Of a DNA stretch of 64,000 nt, positions 42,564-52,500 are shown one piece after another; position 1 is the first letter of the stretch, and each line of letters begins with the position of its first letter. Under the pieces are notes generated by a model. The model searched no databases and was not told the DNA's origin. It saw nothing but the letters and a program-made list of their open reading frames with translations. The translations under genes were made by a program, and so were the position numbers. This stretch comes from Polychytrium aggregatum (lineage: Eukaryota > Chytridiomycota > Chytridiomycetes > Polychytriales). Location: contig NW_026516249.1 of the NCBI RefSeq assembly GCF_025602895.1, positions 276,577 to 340,576 on the forward strand, given 5' to 3'.

Positions 42564-42900
42564 TTTTTTTTTTTTTTTTTTGTTTTGATAGTTGTATATT
42601 CAGGAATATTCAACATGTCATCAGTATCGCAGGATACCCGGCAGTGGGTGGCCAAGCTCGCTCATACACCCCTGTTGCGGCCTTCGCCGACTCTCCAGCC
42701 CACACGGCGAGCCATGCGGGTGAACACTTCTTCTAATAACTCCCAGAGGGAGTCGCATGTCTCCAAGTCCCGCTCCGGGATGTCAGGGGCTGGTTTCTCC
42801 AAGTCCCTCTCTAGTATCAACTCGAACCCACTTCAGGGTTTGCTGTGCGGTGTTGGGTCTTGACTTGCCCTCAAAGGAGTGTGAGTTTGTCTGTGGGAGG
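42564..42900 (-). mobile_element. LINE 3' end fragment
   Basis: An 18-nt poly(A) tail (T-run 42564..42581) follows a 3' UTR and the last ORF2 codons (LWELLEEVFTRM), which match LWELLENVFTRL at the end of the long LINE at 49.4 kb. The right boundary is uncertain. From about 42900 to 43075 the sequence is GT/GC-rich with no feature I recognise. Confidence 0.65.
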
Positions 42901-43075
42901 GGTACTCGGGATTTATCTCGTATCCTGGGGTCTGACCCAGACCCAAGTCATCGTCGGACTCTGGGATCGGGTCAGTACTTCGTCCTTGGGAGGGCGTGGG
43001 AACCACTCTCGGTTCAGGGCCGGGGACCGGATGTCTATTCGTCTCCCTGGCCCGGTTTCGGTCTCGGTTCGGGAG

Positions 43076-43348
43076 TGTAACGGGGATGGGAACTGGGCTG
43101 GGACTGGACCTGGGCTGGGACTGAACTGGGATCGGGCTGGGACTGGTTTTACTGGCGTTGTCTGCCTGGAGTTTATTTGTTAAGCTCAAGGGCATCCTAT
43201 TTATCGACCCTCCTCTCGCGGTCCGCAGGCGGTGAGCTGGTGCCTGCGGTCGGCGGGCGTGGCTGCGGAAGGTGCGGATGCCTGCGGACGAGGCTGCGGA
43301 GCGGAGTTGGCAGAGTCATCGGCGGCCTTGCTGCGCTCTGTCACATCA
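43076..43348 (-). repeat. 3' LTR of chromovirus A
   Basis: On the element's strand it begins TGATGTGACAGAG after the purine tract AAAGAAGGGG and ends CCCCGTTACA. It carries CTGGGACTGG-type internal repeats and a GATAAATAGG TATA box. Confidence 0.88.
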
Positions 43349-43362
43349 CCCCTTCTTTAAAG

Positions 43363-46300
43363 TCACCTCTTAGCGGCCTTGTTGGTTCTCTGGCTCTCGT
43401 TGCTGCCTCGGGGTTTGTTCGGGTACTTCTTGTGGAACTGATGTACGATTAGCGGTGCGCTTATGCAGTTTCGTTCAGGTTCCCATGAATCCTCTTCGTG
43501 GCCGTAACCTTTCCAGCGTACCAAGTACTCGATACCTTTGCCTCGCTTGCGTGAATCGAGTATCTCCTCGACCTCAAATTCCTCATGTCCTTCGACGTTG
43601 ATTGGCGGAGGAGGTGGTGTATGTCGGCCTGGAATTTCGTTGTCAGTTACGGGTTCCAACAAGGACGTGTGGAATACTGGATGTATCTTGCTCATGCTCT
43701 TGGGGAGCTTAAGCTTGAATGCGACATCGTTGATTTTGGCTTCAATCTCGAAAGGCCCGAGTCGCTTCCAGTCAAGCTTATCGCATGGTCGTTGGGTCTT
43801 GATGTTCTTCCGAGAGAGCCAGACCTTGGAACCGATTGCAATTGTAATGGCCTTGCGATGCTGATCAGCGTATTCCTTTTGTCGTGCTTGTGCCTTCTTG
43901 AGTTCGTGTTTCAATGTATCCAATTGCTGCTTCATGTTCTGAACTCGTTCCTCGGCGGCGGGGACAGTTGCTTGTGTTGACGTCTTGAAGTCGCAGATGG
44001 GGTGGAGCCCGTAATTGGCGTAAAACGGCGTCATCTTCGTGCTAGCATGAATCGAGTTGTTGTATGCAAATTCGGCTAGTGGCAGGAGTTGCACCCAATC
44101 GTCTTGTTGATACCCACAGTAACATCGTAAGAACGTCTCGAGAACTGCGTTGATCCGTTCGGTCTGTCCATCGGATTCTGGATGATATGCGCTGGACAGG
44201 CTGATTGAAGTGTCCAAGAGTTCATGGAATCGCTTCCAGAATGTGGACTTGAATTGTGGACCGCGGTCCGATATGATCGTCTTTGGAGTTCCGTGGAGCC
44301 GGAATATAGTGTCGACAAAGAGCTTTGCTGTTTGTTCTGCCGTTATCGTTGTGTGGCATGGTCGGAAGTGCGCCATCTTGGTTAGTCTGTCTACAAATAC
44401 TGCAATGGCGTCAAAGCCTTCTGACTTGGGCAGCTCAACAATAAAGTCCATGGAGACGGACTCCCAGGGCCTGTCTGGAATGGGCAATGGTCTCAAGGTG
44501 CCGTATGGGAGGTGTCGTGTCGGCTTGGCGCGGCAACAGACCTCGCACGACTTTATGTAGTTGCTGGTGATCTTGAAAAGTTTCGGGAACCAGTAGTTCC
44601 TTCCGATGAGCTCAATTGTTTTCTCCCTCCCAAAATGCCCGGCTGTCTTTGAGTCGTGTGCCTCTTTCAATATCTCGAGCTGGAGCTGCAGCGTGGGGAC
44701 GTAGAGGAGGCCCTCGCGGTAGAGTAAACCTCTTTCGATATCGTACACCCGGTACTGGGGCTTGTCCATCCCCGACATTACTTCCTGGGCATAGGAGTCA
44801 TCCTTGAGGGCGGACTTAACTCTTTCTTCGAACGGTGTCAATGGAGTGTCTGCAATTGCTGCAATTCGAAACTGTTCGGGTTGGAGGAGTATTTGCCGCT
44901 GTTGGATCGAGGCTGGATCCTCAGGCGTGAGCTCGTGTTGGGGTTTTCTGGAAAGGGCGTCTGGTACGACCATATCTCGTCCTGGCTTGTAGACGATCTC
45001 AAAGTCAAATTCGGACAAGAACATTGCCCAACGTGCTTGTCTGCGGTTCAGTACACGGCTCGTTGAGAAGTAGGTTAAGTTCTTGTGATCGCTGTGGATG
45101 ATGACCTTGTCCTTGGAGCCGGCTAAATACTGGCGCCATTCCTTGAGGGCCGAGACGATAGAAAGCAATTCCTTGTCATACACCTCATAGTTGATTTCAG
45201 GGGCCGTTAGCTTGCGTGACATGAAACATGTAGGGTGATGAACCCCGTCGGAATCGGTTTGGCAAAGTACCGCACCGATTGCGAAGTCACTGGCGTCCGT
45301 TTCAACAATGAAGGGTTTTTGCGGATCTGGATGTTGAAGAACCGGAGCGGAGGTGAAGGCCTGCTTGAGTTTGTCAAAGGCTTGATGGGCCACCTCGGTC
45401 CATTGAAACTGCTCCTGCTTGCCGGTCAGGGCATGGAGAGGCACGGTGATCTTACTGAAGTCGGATATGAATGTTCTGTAATAGTTGGCCAGGCCAAGGA
45501 ACATCTGCAACTGTTTGACGGATCGGGGTGGCTCCCAATCGAGGACTGCCTGGACCTTTCGAGGGTCCATCTTCACTCCTTGTGTGCCGATTATGTGGCC
45601 AAGGAACTCGATCTCTTCGGCGCTGAATTGGCACTTTTCCAATTTACAAAAGAGATTGTGGCTTCTCAGCTGCTCGAGGACAAGTCGCACATGGTGGTCA
45701 TGCTCAGCTGGGTCTTCTGAAAAGACGAGGATGTCATCGAGATATACTGCCACGCAGTGATCCAGATCCCTCATGACATGGTCCATGAACGATTGGAATG
45801 TTGCGGGTGCGCCTTGCAACCCGAAGGGCATGACTTTATACTCAAACTGACCCAGAGGGCACGCAAAGCTTGTGAGCCACTCATGGCCTTCATGGATCCT
45901 GATGAGGTTATATGCGCCTCTTAGATCCAACTTGGTGAAGACACGGGCTCGTCGTACTTTGCGGAACATTTCCTTGATGTTCGGCAAGGGGTAGTGCTGC
46001 TTCTTGCAGAGCTTATTCAGCCGGCGATAATCAACGCACAACCTCAGTTCTCCTGACTTCTTCTTGACAAATAGAATCGGGGCCACGACGGGGGAGGTGC
46101 TGCGTTGGATGAAACCGCATTCGAGATTTTCCTTGATATAGTTACGTAGTGCGCTCATCTCGGTCTCTGTCAGTGGGTACGGCGTACCTCGTGCTGGTAA
46201 CGTGTTTGGGTCAGCGAGCTCCAGTTTGTGATCCCATGACCGATGTGAGGGAAGTATCTTGGCTTGGGTTGGGCTGAACACGTCTTGGTACTCGCTGTAC

Positions 46301-47016
46301 TTGTCTGGTAATACAATCGTTTCATGGGGGGTGGTGACATCCAAGGAACTGATGATGTATGTTTCTCCTTGGGACATATCTCTCTTGAAGGTCCGAGCGC
46401 TGACAGCTCTCACCGCTGGTTGGTTATCGGACAGGTGCAGATCAGGTATCGTGCTCCGCTGTCCACCGCAATGGGATTGGCAGTGAGGGGAGTCAAAGCG
46501 TATATCCCGCGTAGCCCAGCTGATATTAGGCTCGTGGGTTTTCAGCCAGGGGTATCCCAGGATGAGTTCGTGATACGGGGATTGAATCAACTTGAAGCTG
46601 ATCACCTCACGGTGACCATTGATGGTCATTGCGAGCGGCTCGGTCTCATCTGTGATGTGGCCTGAAGCGAGGAGCTTCCCATCCACGGCGTAACCTTGGA
46701 TTGGATGCTCGAGGCGACGAAGGGGAAGTCGGTGTTTGGCAGCTACGTCAATGTCTATACAATTCAATTGTGACCCGGAGTCGATGAAAGCAACCATTTG
46801 GAAGCTAGTGCTCCCATAGCAACACAAGGCTTGGGTTTCGAGGCTGAGTGGTGCCCCGTTATTGGTAAGACTACTAATGTGTCCGCTTGAGAGACACGGA
46901 GGGTCAGGAGGTTCTAGGTGAGGTGGGTCCGACGGTACTCCTGTAGCAACCGTCGGACTCAGCGAAAACCCTGCTTCTCGGGGCAGTTCTTGGCATAGTG
47001 CCCCTTTGCAGAGCAA
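43363..47016 (-). CDS. Chromovirus A Pol: protease, RT, RNase H, integrase, chromodomain
   Basis: An uninterrupted frame of about 1217 codons. In order: retropepsin (FIDSGSQLNCID); reverse transcriptase (VKKKSGELRLCVDYRRLNK, TKLDLRGAYNLIRI, catalytic VYLDDILVF); RNase H (FIVETDASDFAIGAVL); and integrase with an HHCC finger (His in GHFGREKTIE, CEVCCRAK) and the DDE residues in SMDFIVELPKS, ISDRGPQFKS and YHPESDGQTERIN. A chromodomain closes it (FEVEEILDSRKRGKGIEYLV, then RWKGYGHEEDSWEPE). It overlaps Gag by at least 58 nt and lies in the -1 frame relative to it, so it is probably made by -1 frameshifting. I did not locate the slip site. Confidence 0.93.
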   Translation of the reverse strand: MLCKGALCQELPREAGFSLSPTVATGVPSDPPHLEPPDPPCLSSGHISSLTNNGAPLSLETQALCCYGSTSFQMVAFIDSGSQLNCIDIDVAAKHRLPLRRLEHPIQGYAVDGKLLASGHITDETEPLAMTINGHREVISFKLIQSPYHELILGYPWLKTHEPNISWATRDIRFDSPHCQSHCGGQRSTIPDLHLSDNQPAVRAVSARTFKRDMSQGETYIISSLDVTTPHETIVLPDKYSEYQDVFSPTQAKILPSHRSWDHKLELADPNTLPARGTPYPLTETEMSALRNYIKENLECGFIQRSTSPVVAPILFVKKKSGELRLCVDYRRLNKLCKKQHYPLPNIKEMFRKVRRARVFTKLDLRGAYNLIRIHEGHEWLTSFACPLGQFEYKVMPFGLQGAPATFQSFMDHVMRDLDHCVAVYLDDILVFSEDPAEHDHHVRLVLEQLRSHNLFCKLEKCQFSAEEIEFLGHIIGTQGVKMDPRKVQAVLDWEPPRSVKQLQMFLGLANYYRTFISDFSKITVPLHALTGKQEQFQWTEVAHQAFDKLKQAFTSAPVLQHPDPQKPFIVETDASDFAIGAVLCQTDSDGVHHPTCFMSRKLTAPEINYEVYDKELLSIVSALKEWRQYLAGSKDKVIIHSDHKNLTYFSTSRVLNRRQARWAMFLSEFDFEIVYKPGRDMVVPDALSRKPQHELTPEDPASIQQRQILLQPEQFRIAAIADTPLTPFEERVKSALKDDSYAQEVMSGMDKPQYRVYDIERGLLYREGLLYVPTLQLQLEILKEAHDSKTAGHFGREKTIELIGRNYWFPKLFKITSNYIKSCEVCCRAKPTRHLPYGTLRPLPIPDRPWESVSMDFIVELPKSEGFDAIAVFVDRLTKMAHFRPCHTTITAEQTAKLFVDTIFRLHGTPKTIISDRGPQFKSTFWKRFHELLDTSISLSSAYHPESDGQTERINAVLETFLRCYCGYQQDDWVQLLPLAEFAYNNSIHASTKMTPFYANYGLHPICDFKTSTQATVPAAEERVQNMKQQLDTLKHELKKAQARQKEYADQHRKAITIAIGSKVWLSRKNIKTQRPCDKLDWKRLGPFEIEAKINDVAFKLKLPKSMSKIHPVFHTSLLEPVTDNEIPGRHTPPPPPINVEGHEEFEVEEILDSRKRGKGIEYLVRWKGYGHEEDSWEPERNCISAPLIVHQFHKKYPNKPRGSNESQRTNKAAKR

Positions 47017-47909
47017 TACATACAGAGGCCAAGCTTACGGCGCCTGTCGCGCTCTTCTTGCGTAAGCTTAACTTGGCTGGCATGACCCGATGGTTCTTGT
47101 CCTCGGAGGGCATCCACCTCCATCGGTGTTATCTGAGACGCATGGTGTGAGGTGGGGGCGGCCCTGTGAAGCTGTCTGGGTTCGGGGTGCGAGGGGCGAC
47201 GTTCGGTGCGTTGCTCCCTTCGGCGTTCAAAGAGTCGGGCATCAATGCTGATAATATGGTTTACCCATTCCTCGAACTCGTCGGGCTCCCTGGACTTGGC
47301 CAACTCGTCCTTAACTTCTGAGTTGAGTCCACGACGGAGGGCGTGACGCAGGGCGGCCTCGTTCCAGTTGGTGTCTACGGCGAGGCGGCGAAACTCCGCA
47401 ATATATGCTGCAGCGGAGCGTCCCCTTTGGACGAGGGCATCGATCGCCCTCTCCGCGGATTTGGTACGGTCCGGGTCTCCGAAGGAGGCGTTGAATCTCC
47501 TAATGAACTCTTCAAAGTTCTCGAGGACAGTTGGGTCGTTTCTCTCCAGGATCGGAGCAAACCATGCGGCGGCAGTCTCCCTAAGGAAGCTGGCGGCATA
47601 CATGACCTGAATTCGGTCGGTATTGTATCGTTGGGCTTGCATGGAAAACACAAGTCGGAGTTGATTGACGAAGCTTCTAGATTCCGAACGGCGGCCCGAA
47701 AAGAAGGCGGGGTCAGCGACTCTAGGTTCTCGGTCGTTGTGGACGGCATGCGCCTGGAACTGGGCAAGGTTATTGGCTGCAGCTTGGGCCTGTTGCAGAG
47801 CGGCCATGTGGGCCTGCAGCTGGGTGAATTGATCGCGAAGGTGGTTGTATGCCGCGAGGACTTGATTCATGTTGTCGGCGTTTCCATCGGGGTGGCCTTC
47901 GGGGTTCAT
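46959..47909 (-). CDS. Chromovirus A Gag
   Basis: 316 aa from the ATG at 47909 (MNPEGHPDG). The frame is also open upstream into the LTR, but that part lies over the primer-binding site and cannot be the start. A coiled segment (LQAHMAALQQAQAAANNLAQ) precedes the capsid-like core (FFSGRRSESRSFVNQLRLVF, then FEEFIRRFNASFGDPD) and a zinc knuckle of standard CX2CX4HX4C form (CMYCSAKGHYAKNC) near the end. Confidence 0.9.
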   Translation of the reverse strand: MNPEGHPDGNADNMNQVLAAYNHLRDQFTQLQAHMAALQQAQAAANNLAQFQAHAVHNDREPRVADPAFFSGRRSESRSFVNQLRLVFSMQAQRYNTDRIQVMYAASFLRETAAAWFAPILERNDPTVLENFEEFIRRFNASFGDPDRTKSAERAIDALVQRGRSAAAYIAEFRRLAVDTNWNEAALRHALRRGLNSEVKDELAKSREPDEFEEWVNHIISIDARLFERRREQRTERRPSHPEPRQLHRAAPTSHHASQITPMEVDALRGQEPSGHASQVKLTQEERDRRRKLGLCMYCSAKGHYAKNCPEKQGFR

Positions 47910-47918
47910 GATGAGAGG

Positions 47919-47928
47919 AGGCAGACAA
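47919..47928 (-). promoter_or_regulatory. Self-complementary primer-binding site of chromovirus A
   Basis: TTGTCTGCCT on the element's strand, starting 2 nt after the 5' LTR. It does not begin TGG, so it is unlike a standard tRNA-type PBS. It is the exact complement of AGGCAGACAA at 48022..48013 in the LTR. Confidence 0.75.
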
Positions 47929-47930
47929 AC

Positions 47931-48135
47931 TGTAACGGGGATGGGAACTGGGCTGGGACTGGACCTGGGCTGGGACTGAACTGGGATCGGGCTGGGACTG
48001 GTTTTACTGGCGTTGTCTGCCTGGAGTTTATTTGTTAAGCTCAAGGGCATCCTATTTATCGACCCTCCTCTCGCGGTCCGCAGGCGGTGAGCTGGTGCCT
48101 GCGGTCGGCGGGCGTGGCTGCGGAAGGTGCGGATG
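47931..48135 (-). repeat. 5' LTR of chromovirus A, truncated
   Basis: Its 205 bp correspond to the first 205 plus-strand bases of the 3' LTR. The missing 68 bp would lie beyond 48135, where element B's LTR starts. Confidence 0.88.
48013..48060 (-). promoter_or_regulatory. TATA box and putative transcript 5' end of chromovirus A
   Basis: GATAAATAGG (48060..48051) is followed about 37 nt later by AGGCAGACAA (48022..48013), the complement of the PBS. If transcription starts there, the RNA 5' end can fold back on the PBS. Confidence 0.6.
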
Positions 48136-48716
48136 TGTCAAGACTGGACAACGGGGCAAGCAGGGAAGTGCGCAAGAGTCCTAATGCAAGACTCGAACGT
48201 AGGGAGAGGAGCGGGGACTGGACTGGGACACAGAGTGTCAAGTGTGAAGCCAAAGTTTTATTCTAGATCCAAGGCTTAGGATACTAAAAATACAAAGTGG
48301 CAAGACGAAGGCAAAAGACAGAGGCTGGTCGGAGGGCTATTTATGCGAGCGCCAAGGATCGACGCTGCAGAGCGAGGGGGCAGGAGCGAAGCAGCGGCGG
48401 GGAGGGCGAAGCAGCGAGCGAAGCAGGTGGCGGCCGTGACTCGGGATCCGTGAGTCAGCGGGCGTCAGTGGCGGCGGCATGGCGGCGCCAAGGCGTCAGG
48501 CGGCGTCGAGGCGGCGTCGTGGGCGTAACCCATGACCAACAGCAAGGAAGCGGGAACGGAACACAGACAGCGCGCGTGCTGGCAGTAAGACAACAAGGCA
48601 GCACAGCGCGGGAAACAAACAAACAGAAGGAAGGGAAAGCACTAAGGCAGGCAAACAGAAAGGAAAGGGCAAGGGTAAAGGAAGGAAGAGGGCCAAGGCA
48701 GAGGGTGTTCATGACA
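48136..48716 (-). repeat. 3' LTR of chromovirus B
   Basis: 581 bp with matching ends on the plus strand (TGTCAAG ... CATGACA, 5-bp inverted TGTCA/TGACA). A purine tract AGAGGGGGGTAG, which includes the pol stop codon, directly precedes it on the element's strand. It has a CATAAATAGCC-type TATA box. Confidence 0.9.
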
Positions 48717-49422
48717 CTACCCCCCTCTCAAGGCCCGAGCTCCGAGAGGGCCAGGCTTCGAGGGATGAGAGGAGTGGTAGGCAGTGACAGGCTCCGGACA
48801 ATGTGCAAGATTGCTGGCGGGCTCCCAGGTGCAGTCCATCACCGTGTAGCCACGCCAGTGCACAAGATACTGGAGCTTACCTCGGAACAGCCTGGAGTCC
48901 AGGATCTGTTCGACTTCCCATTCGTCGTGGCCGTCGACTTGGATGGGTGGAGGGGGCGGGATCGTTCGACCTGGGATCTTGTCGTCGGCGGCGGGCTCGA
49001 GCAGGGAGACGTGGAAGACAGGATGAATGCGCATGGACGAGGGCAAGTCCAACTTGAAAGCGCGGGAACCGACTTGAGCGACGATCTTGAACGGCCCAAG
49101 CTTGGTGTGGTCGAGCTTGGCCGTGGGTCGCTGGGTCTTGATGTTCTTGGCGGAGAGCCAGACTCGGTCTCCAACCTTGAACGGAGGGGAAGGGGAGTGG
49201 CCGGGGTCGTAGAACTTGGCTTGGGAGTCCTGGGCAAGGGCGATGTTGAACTTGAGTTCATCGTGGAGGGAGTGAATGGCTCGGGCTTGATCGTCGGCGA
49301 CGGAGGCATTCTTGGTGGTGCGGGGAAGGGCGACGGAAAAACGAGGGTGGTAGCCGGTGTAGGCGAAGAAGGGAGAGCAGCCGAGGGTTGCTTGAGAGGT
49401 GTTGTTGTAGGTGAACTCGGCG
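48717..49422 (-). pseudogene. Chromovirus B Pol C-terminus: integrase end and chromodomain
   Basis: An open frame from the LINE junction (AEFTYNNTSQ, the conserved integrase core end) through KVGDRVWLSAKNIKTQRP, the GPF...SRAFKLDLP segment and RIHPVFHVSLLEP to a chromodomain (EWEVEQILDSRLFRGKLQYL, then VHWRGYTVMDCTWEP), ending ALRGG and TAG at 48719..48717. Only about 235 codons remain. The frame is undamaged up to the break, so the LINE insertion inactivated it. Confidence 0.85.
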
Positions 49423-49550
49423 TTTTTTTTTTTTTGTTACTATAGTCAACTTTATTCAAGAAGACAAGCCATCAGGTCCAACAGGTTGGTACCCCGGCAC
49501 GTTGAGTACACAGGCAAGCCTATTTACTCCTGTTGCAGCCTAGTGCTGCC

Positions 49551-52500
49551 TCAGCTGCCCACAAGGTCTGAGACCAAGCGGGTGAACACATTTTCGAGCA
49601 GTTCCCACAAGGGAACAGCAGGATCGAGGGGGGGTCGGGGTGGAGGAATGACAAGTGCTGACACTATACTACGCTGTGATGAGGGTGCAGGGAGAGACTG
49701 CAAGGGTGGGACTACACTGGGTGTGGGAGTGGGTGGTGGTGCTGGGTGTGCACCAAGTGCGAATGCTCGGAAGGCAGTGCGGGGAGCGGGTACATGAGCA
49801 GCAAGTGATCCAAGTGCGGGAGGGGTGCGACTGCGAGGGGGAGTGCGATCGAAACTGAGCAGGTCCAGCAGCTTGTCCACTGGTCCCACTCCGGCTATAC
49901 CACTTTCCACCCAAGTCGGGTGGGCCGTCTTGAGGGCTGCGACCTTGCGGACCAGGACTTGATGCGGATCCACACACTGCTGTGCGTGGGTCCTGGTCAA
50001 GTCGATCCCGGATCCGTGTCGAGCCAGGTTCTTGCACTTGCGGTAGCCAAATCTGAAGTGGCCTGGGAGAGCACCGAGTCGCCATCGGACCATGAACATG
50101 AGCATGATCATGGATCCTTGGTACCCGCGAGCCTCCCAGAGTCCCGACATCTTGGTCGACGGGGTGCAGGCGGCGGTGAGCTGCTTGGAGCGGTCGAAGC
50201 CGTTCTTCATGTGGTCCTCGAAGATGAGGGTCTTGATCGGGACGGGCTGGGGTCGGGGCGGTCCGGGCGGCGGCGGCTGGTGTCGGGTCTTGCCTCGGTA
50301 GATCTCCGTGGCCGTGAGGGAGTGGTCGGCCTCTTGTCGGCGGACCACCATGGCCCAGTGCGGATCGGCTCGGACTCCTTGGCCGAGGAACTGGTCGGGG
50401 TGGTAGGGCGCAATGATCTTGTTGCGCAGGATCATCGACAGCATCTTGTCGCCGTCAGAGACTTGGTCGTCCCAGCGGGCCCAGTTCTGCAGGGCCAGCA
50501 TCTTGACACGGACCGACATCTTGGGAAGGCCGCAGTTGAGGTGCATGGCACCGACGGGAGTGCCGGGGCCGACGCGGAACATGGTGCGGAGGGCCGTCAT
50601 CTGGGCGTCGTCGAGGCGGTCGCGCAGAGCTGGGTCGGGGATGTCCATGGCCATCCCGTATTCGAGGGTCGGCCGCACAAAGGTCTTGTAGACCTGGGTG
50701 ATGGTCTTGGCCGAGACCTTGCCGAGGGTGATGCCGAGTCCAACCACGGTGTCGGTGACCATGTGGACCTTGCGGAGGAGCTTGTCGAACTGGAGGTCCG
50801 GGCGGAATCCGTCAATGTCGACCATGACACCGAGGTAGCGGAACTGGAGGACCTTGGGCAGCTCGGTGCCGTACAGCTTGGCGGGATGGAGCTGGTCGAC
50901 GTTGCAGGCCGAGTACAGCACCTCGCACTTGGGAGGCGAGAAGCGGTACCGGTTGTCGATGCTGTGGCGTTCGCAGATATCCAGCATGGCCTGGGTGCGG
51001 CCAGCCGGACAGATGAGGACACCGTCATCGGCAAACCAGAGCGAGTTGACCCGGAGACGGTGGTGGCGACTCGAGGCAAGCACAAGTCCGTCCTCGGCTC
51101 GGAGCAGTCCAGGCAGGTCGTCAATGTGGGCACTGAACAGAAGGGGACTCAGGACCGAGCCTTGGATGAGACCCTTCTGCAGCCACACAGGCTGCGACGT
51201 GCGGCCCTTGCTGGCGACGCGGACAAGAGTGCGGTCGAACATGGCCCTGAGGACCCCGACGGCGACCGGACCAGCACCTCGGGTGGCGATCTTGTCCCAG
51301 AGGCGCTCCCGCCAGACAGTGTCGTAGGCGGCCTTGATGTCGAGGAAGACCAGGCTGTACTCGTCGTCGCGGATCTTGTTCATGCGGACAAGAGCGTCGA
51401 GCGAGTACACCTGGTCGAGGGTGCCTCGGTCCGGGCGGAAGCCTCCCTGGGCAATGTCCATGATGCCGATCTCGCGGGTGAGGAACGGCAGCAGGACTCG
51501 CTCGGCGATCTTGCGGAGGACCTGGGTCAACCCGATGGGCCGGTACATGGCCGGATCGAGGATCGAACCCTTGTTCTTGTAGACCGGGTGGATCAGGACA
51601 GTGTTCCACTCGGTCGGGACGACGGAGGCCTTGAGGGCGGCCAGCAGGATGGCCCGGAGCCAGGGAGCGACCACGGGAGCGACAGGGTGCAGCATCTCGG
51701 CCTTGATCTTGTCCGGGCCGGAAGACTTGCGCTTGGGGGACTTGACGATGGCATCGGCCACCTCGTCCGACGACAATCGGGGAATGGAGCGGTCCTCGGG
51801 GAGCAGGCGCGGAACAGTGTCCAGGGGTCTTGGGCCGACGGTCCGGTCAAAGGCGGCACCGGGGGTGTCCTGGGAGTGCGAGGAGACCTTGCCGTAGTGG
51901 ACCACAAGTCGCTCGAGGGCCTCGTCCGAGTTGTCAAAGTGGAAGGCGTCGTCGAGCTCCTTGCGCTTCTTCATGGCGGCCAGGGACTTGGCGACCTCGG
52001 AAGCGTTGAGGGAGTGCAGCTTGTTCATGGCCAGGGTCTCGGCTGCTCGGCGGGACTGGACGATGAGGTTCTTTTCTTGTTTGCGGACAGCGCGGAGTTC
52101 GGCGCGCTTGTCCTCGGCGACGCGGAGGGAGAGCCCGGGCAACTTGAGCTGGTAGATGAGATCGCGGCGCCTCTCGCGAAGCTGCCGCATCTCGGGGATC
52201 AGGGCCGGGTCCTTCCAGACGGTCTTGATGGAAGCCTTGCCGATGGTGGAGTCGGCAGCGGTGGTGATCAGGGCGATCATGATGGACCAGGCGCGGTCGA
52301 TGCAGTCCTGGGCCGCACTCTCCGAGATCGGAATGACCGATCCCCTTGAGATTGGCCGGAGTGCAGCCTGGATGCGCTGCAGACCGCGTTCGCGCTCGTC
52401 CAGCAGCGCCAAGAGGTACTGGGCGCGGACGGCAGGATCCTCGAGCTGGGCGATCTTCCACTGCCATTGGTCGACCTTTGGGTAGTACTTTGGCTGTACC

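Larger units (their letters stand above)
43076..48135 (-). mobile_element. Ty3/Gypsy chromovirus A
   Basis: A nearly full-length element. The 3' LTR is complete (273 bp). The 5' LTR keeps 205 bp and is cut at 48135 by the LTR of element B. Gag and pol are open, so it may have been active recently. Where both LTR copies are present I see almost no differences over 205 bp, which also points to a young insertion. Confidence 0.92.
48136..49422 (-). mobile_element. Ty3/Gypsy chromovirus B, 3' remnant
   Basis: The 3' LTR plus the end of pol. The upstream part is replaced by a LINE, and no element B sequence was found beyond the LINE's 5' end. Confidence 0.85.

Noticed and set aside
49920-52349. 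809-codon frame antisense to LINE ORF2
   Set aside because: Shadow of the GC-rich ORF2 codons; composition is Gly/Arg/Asp/Val-rich with no domain.
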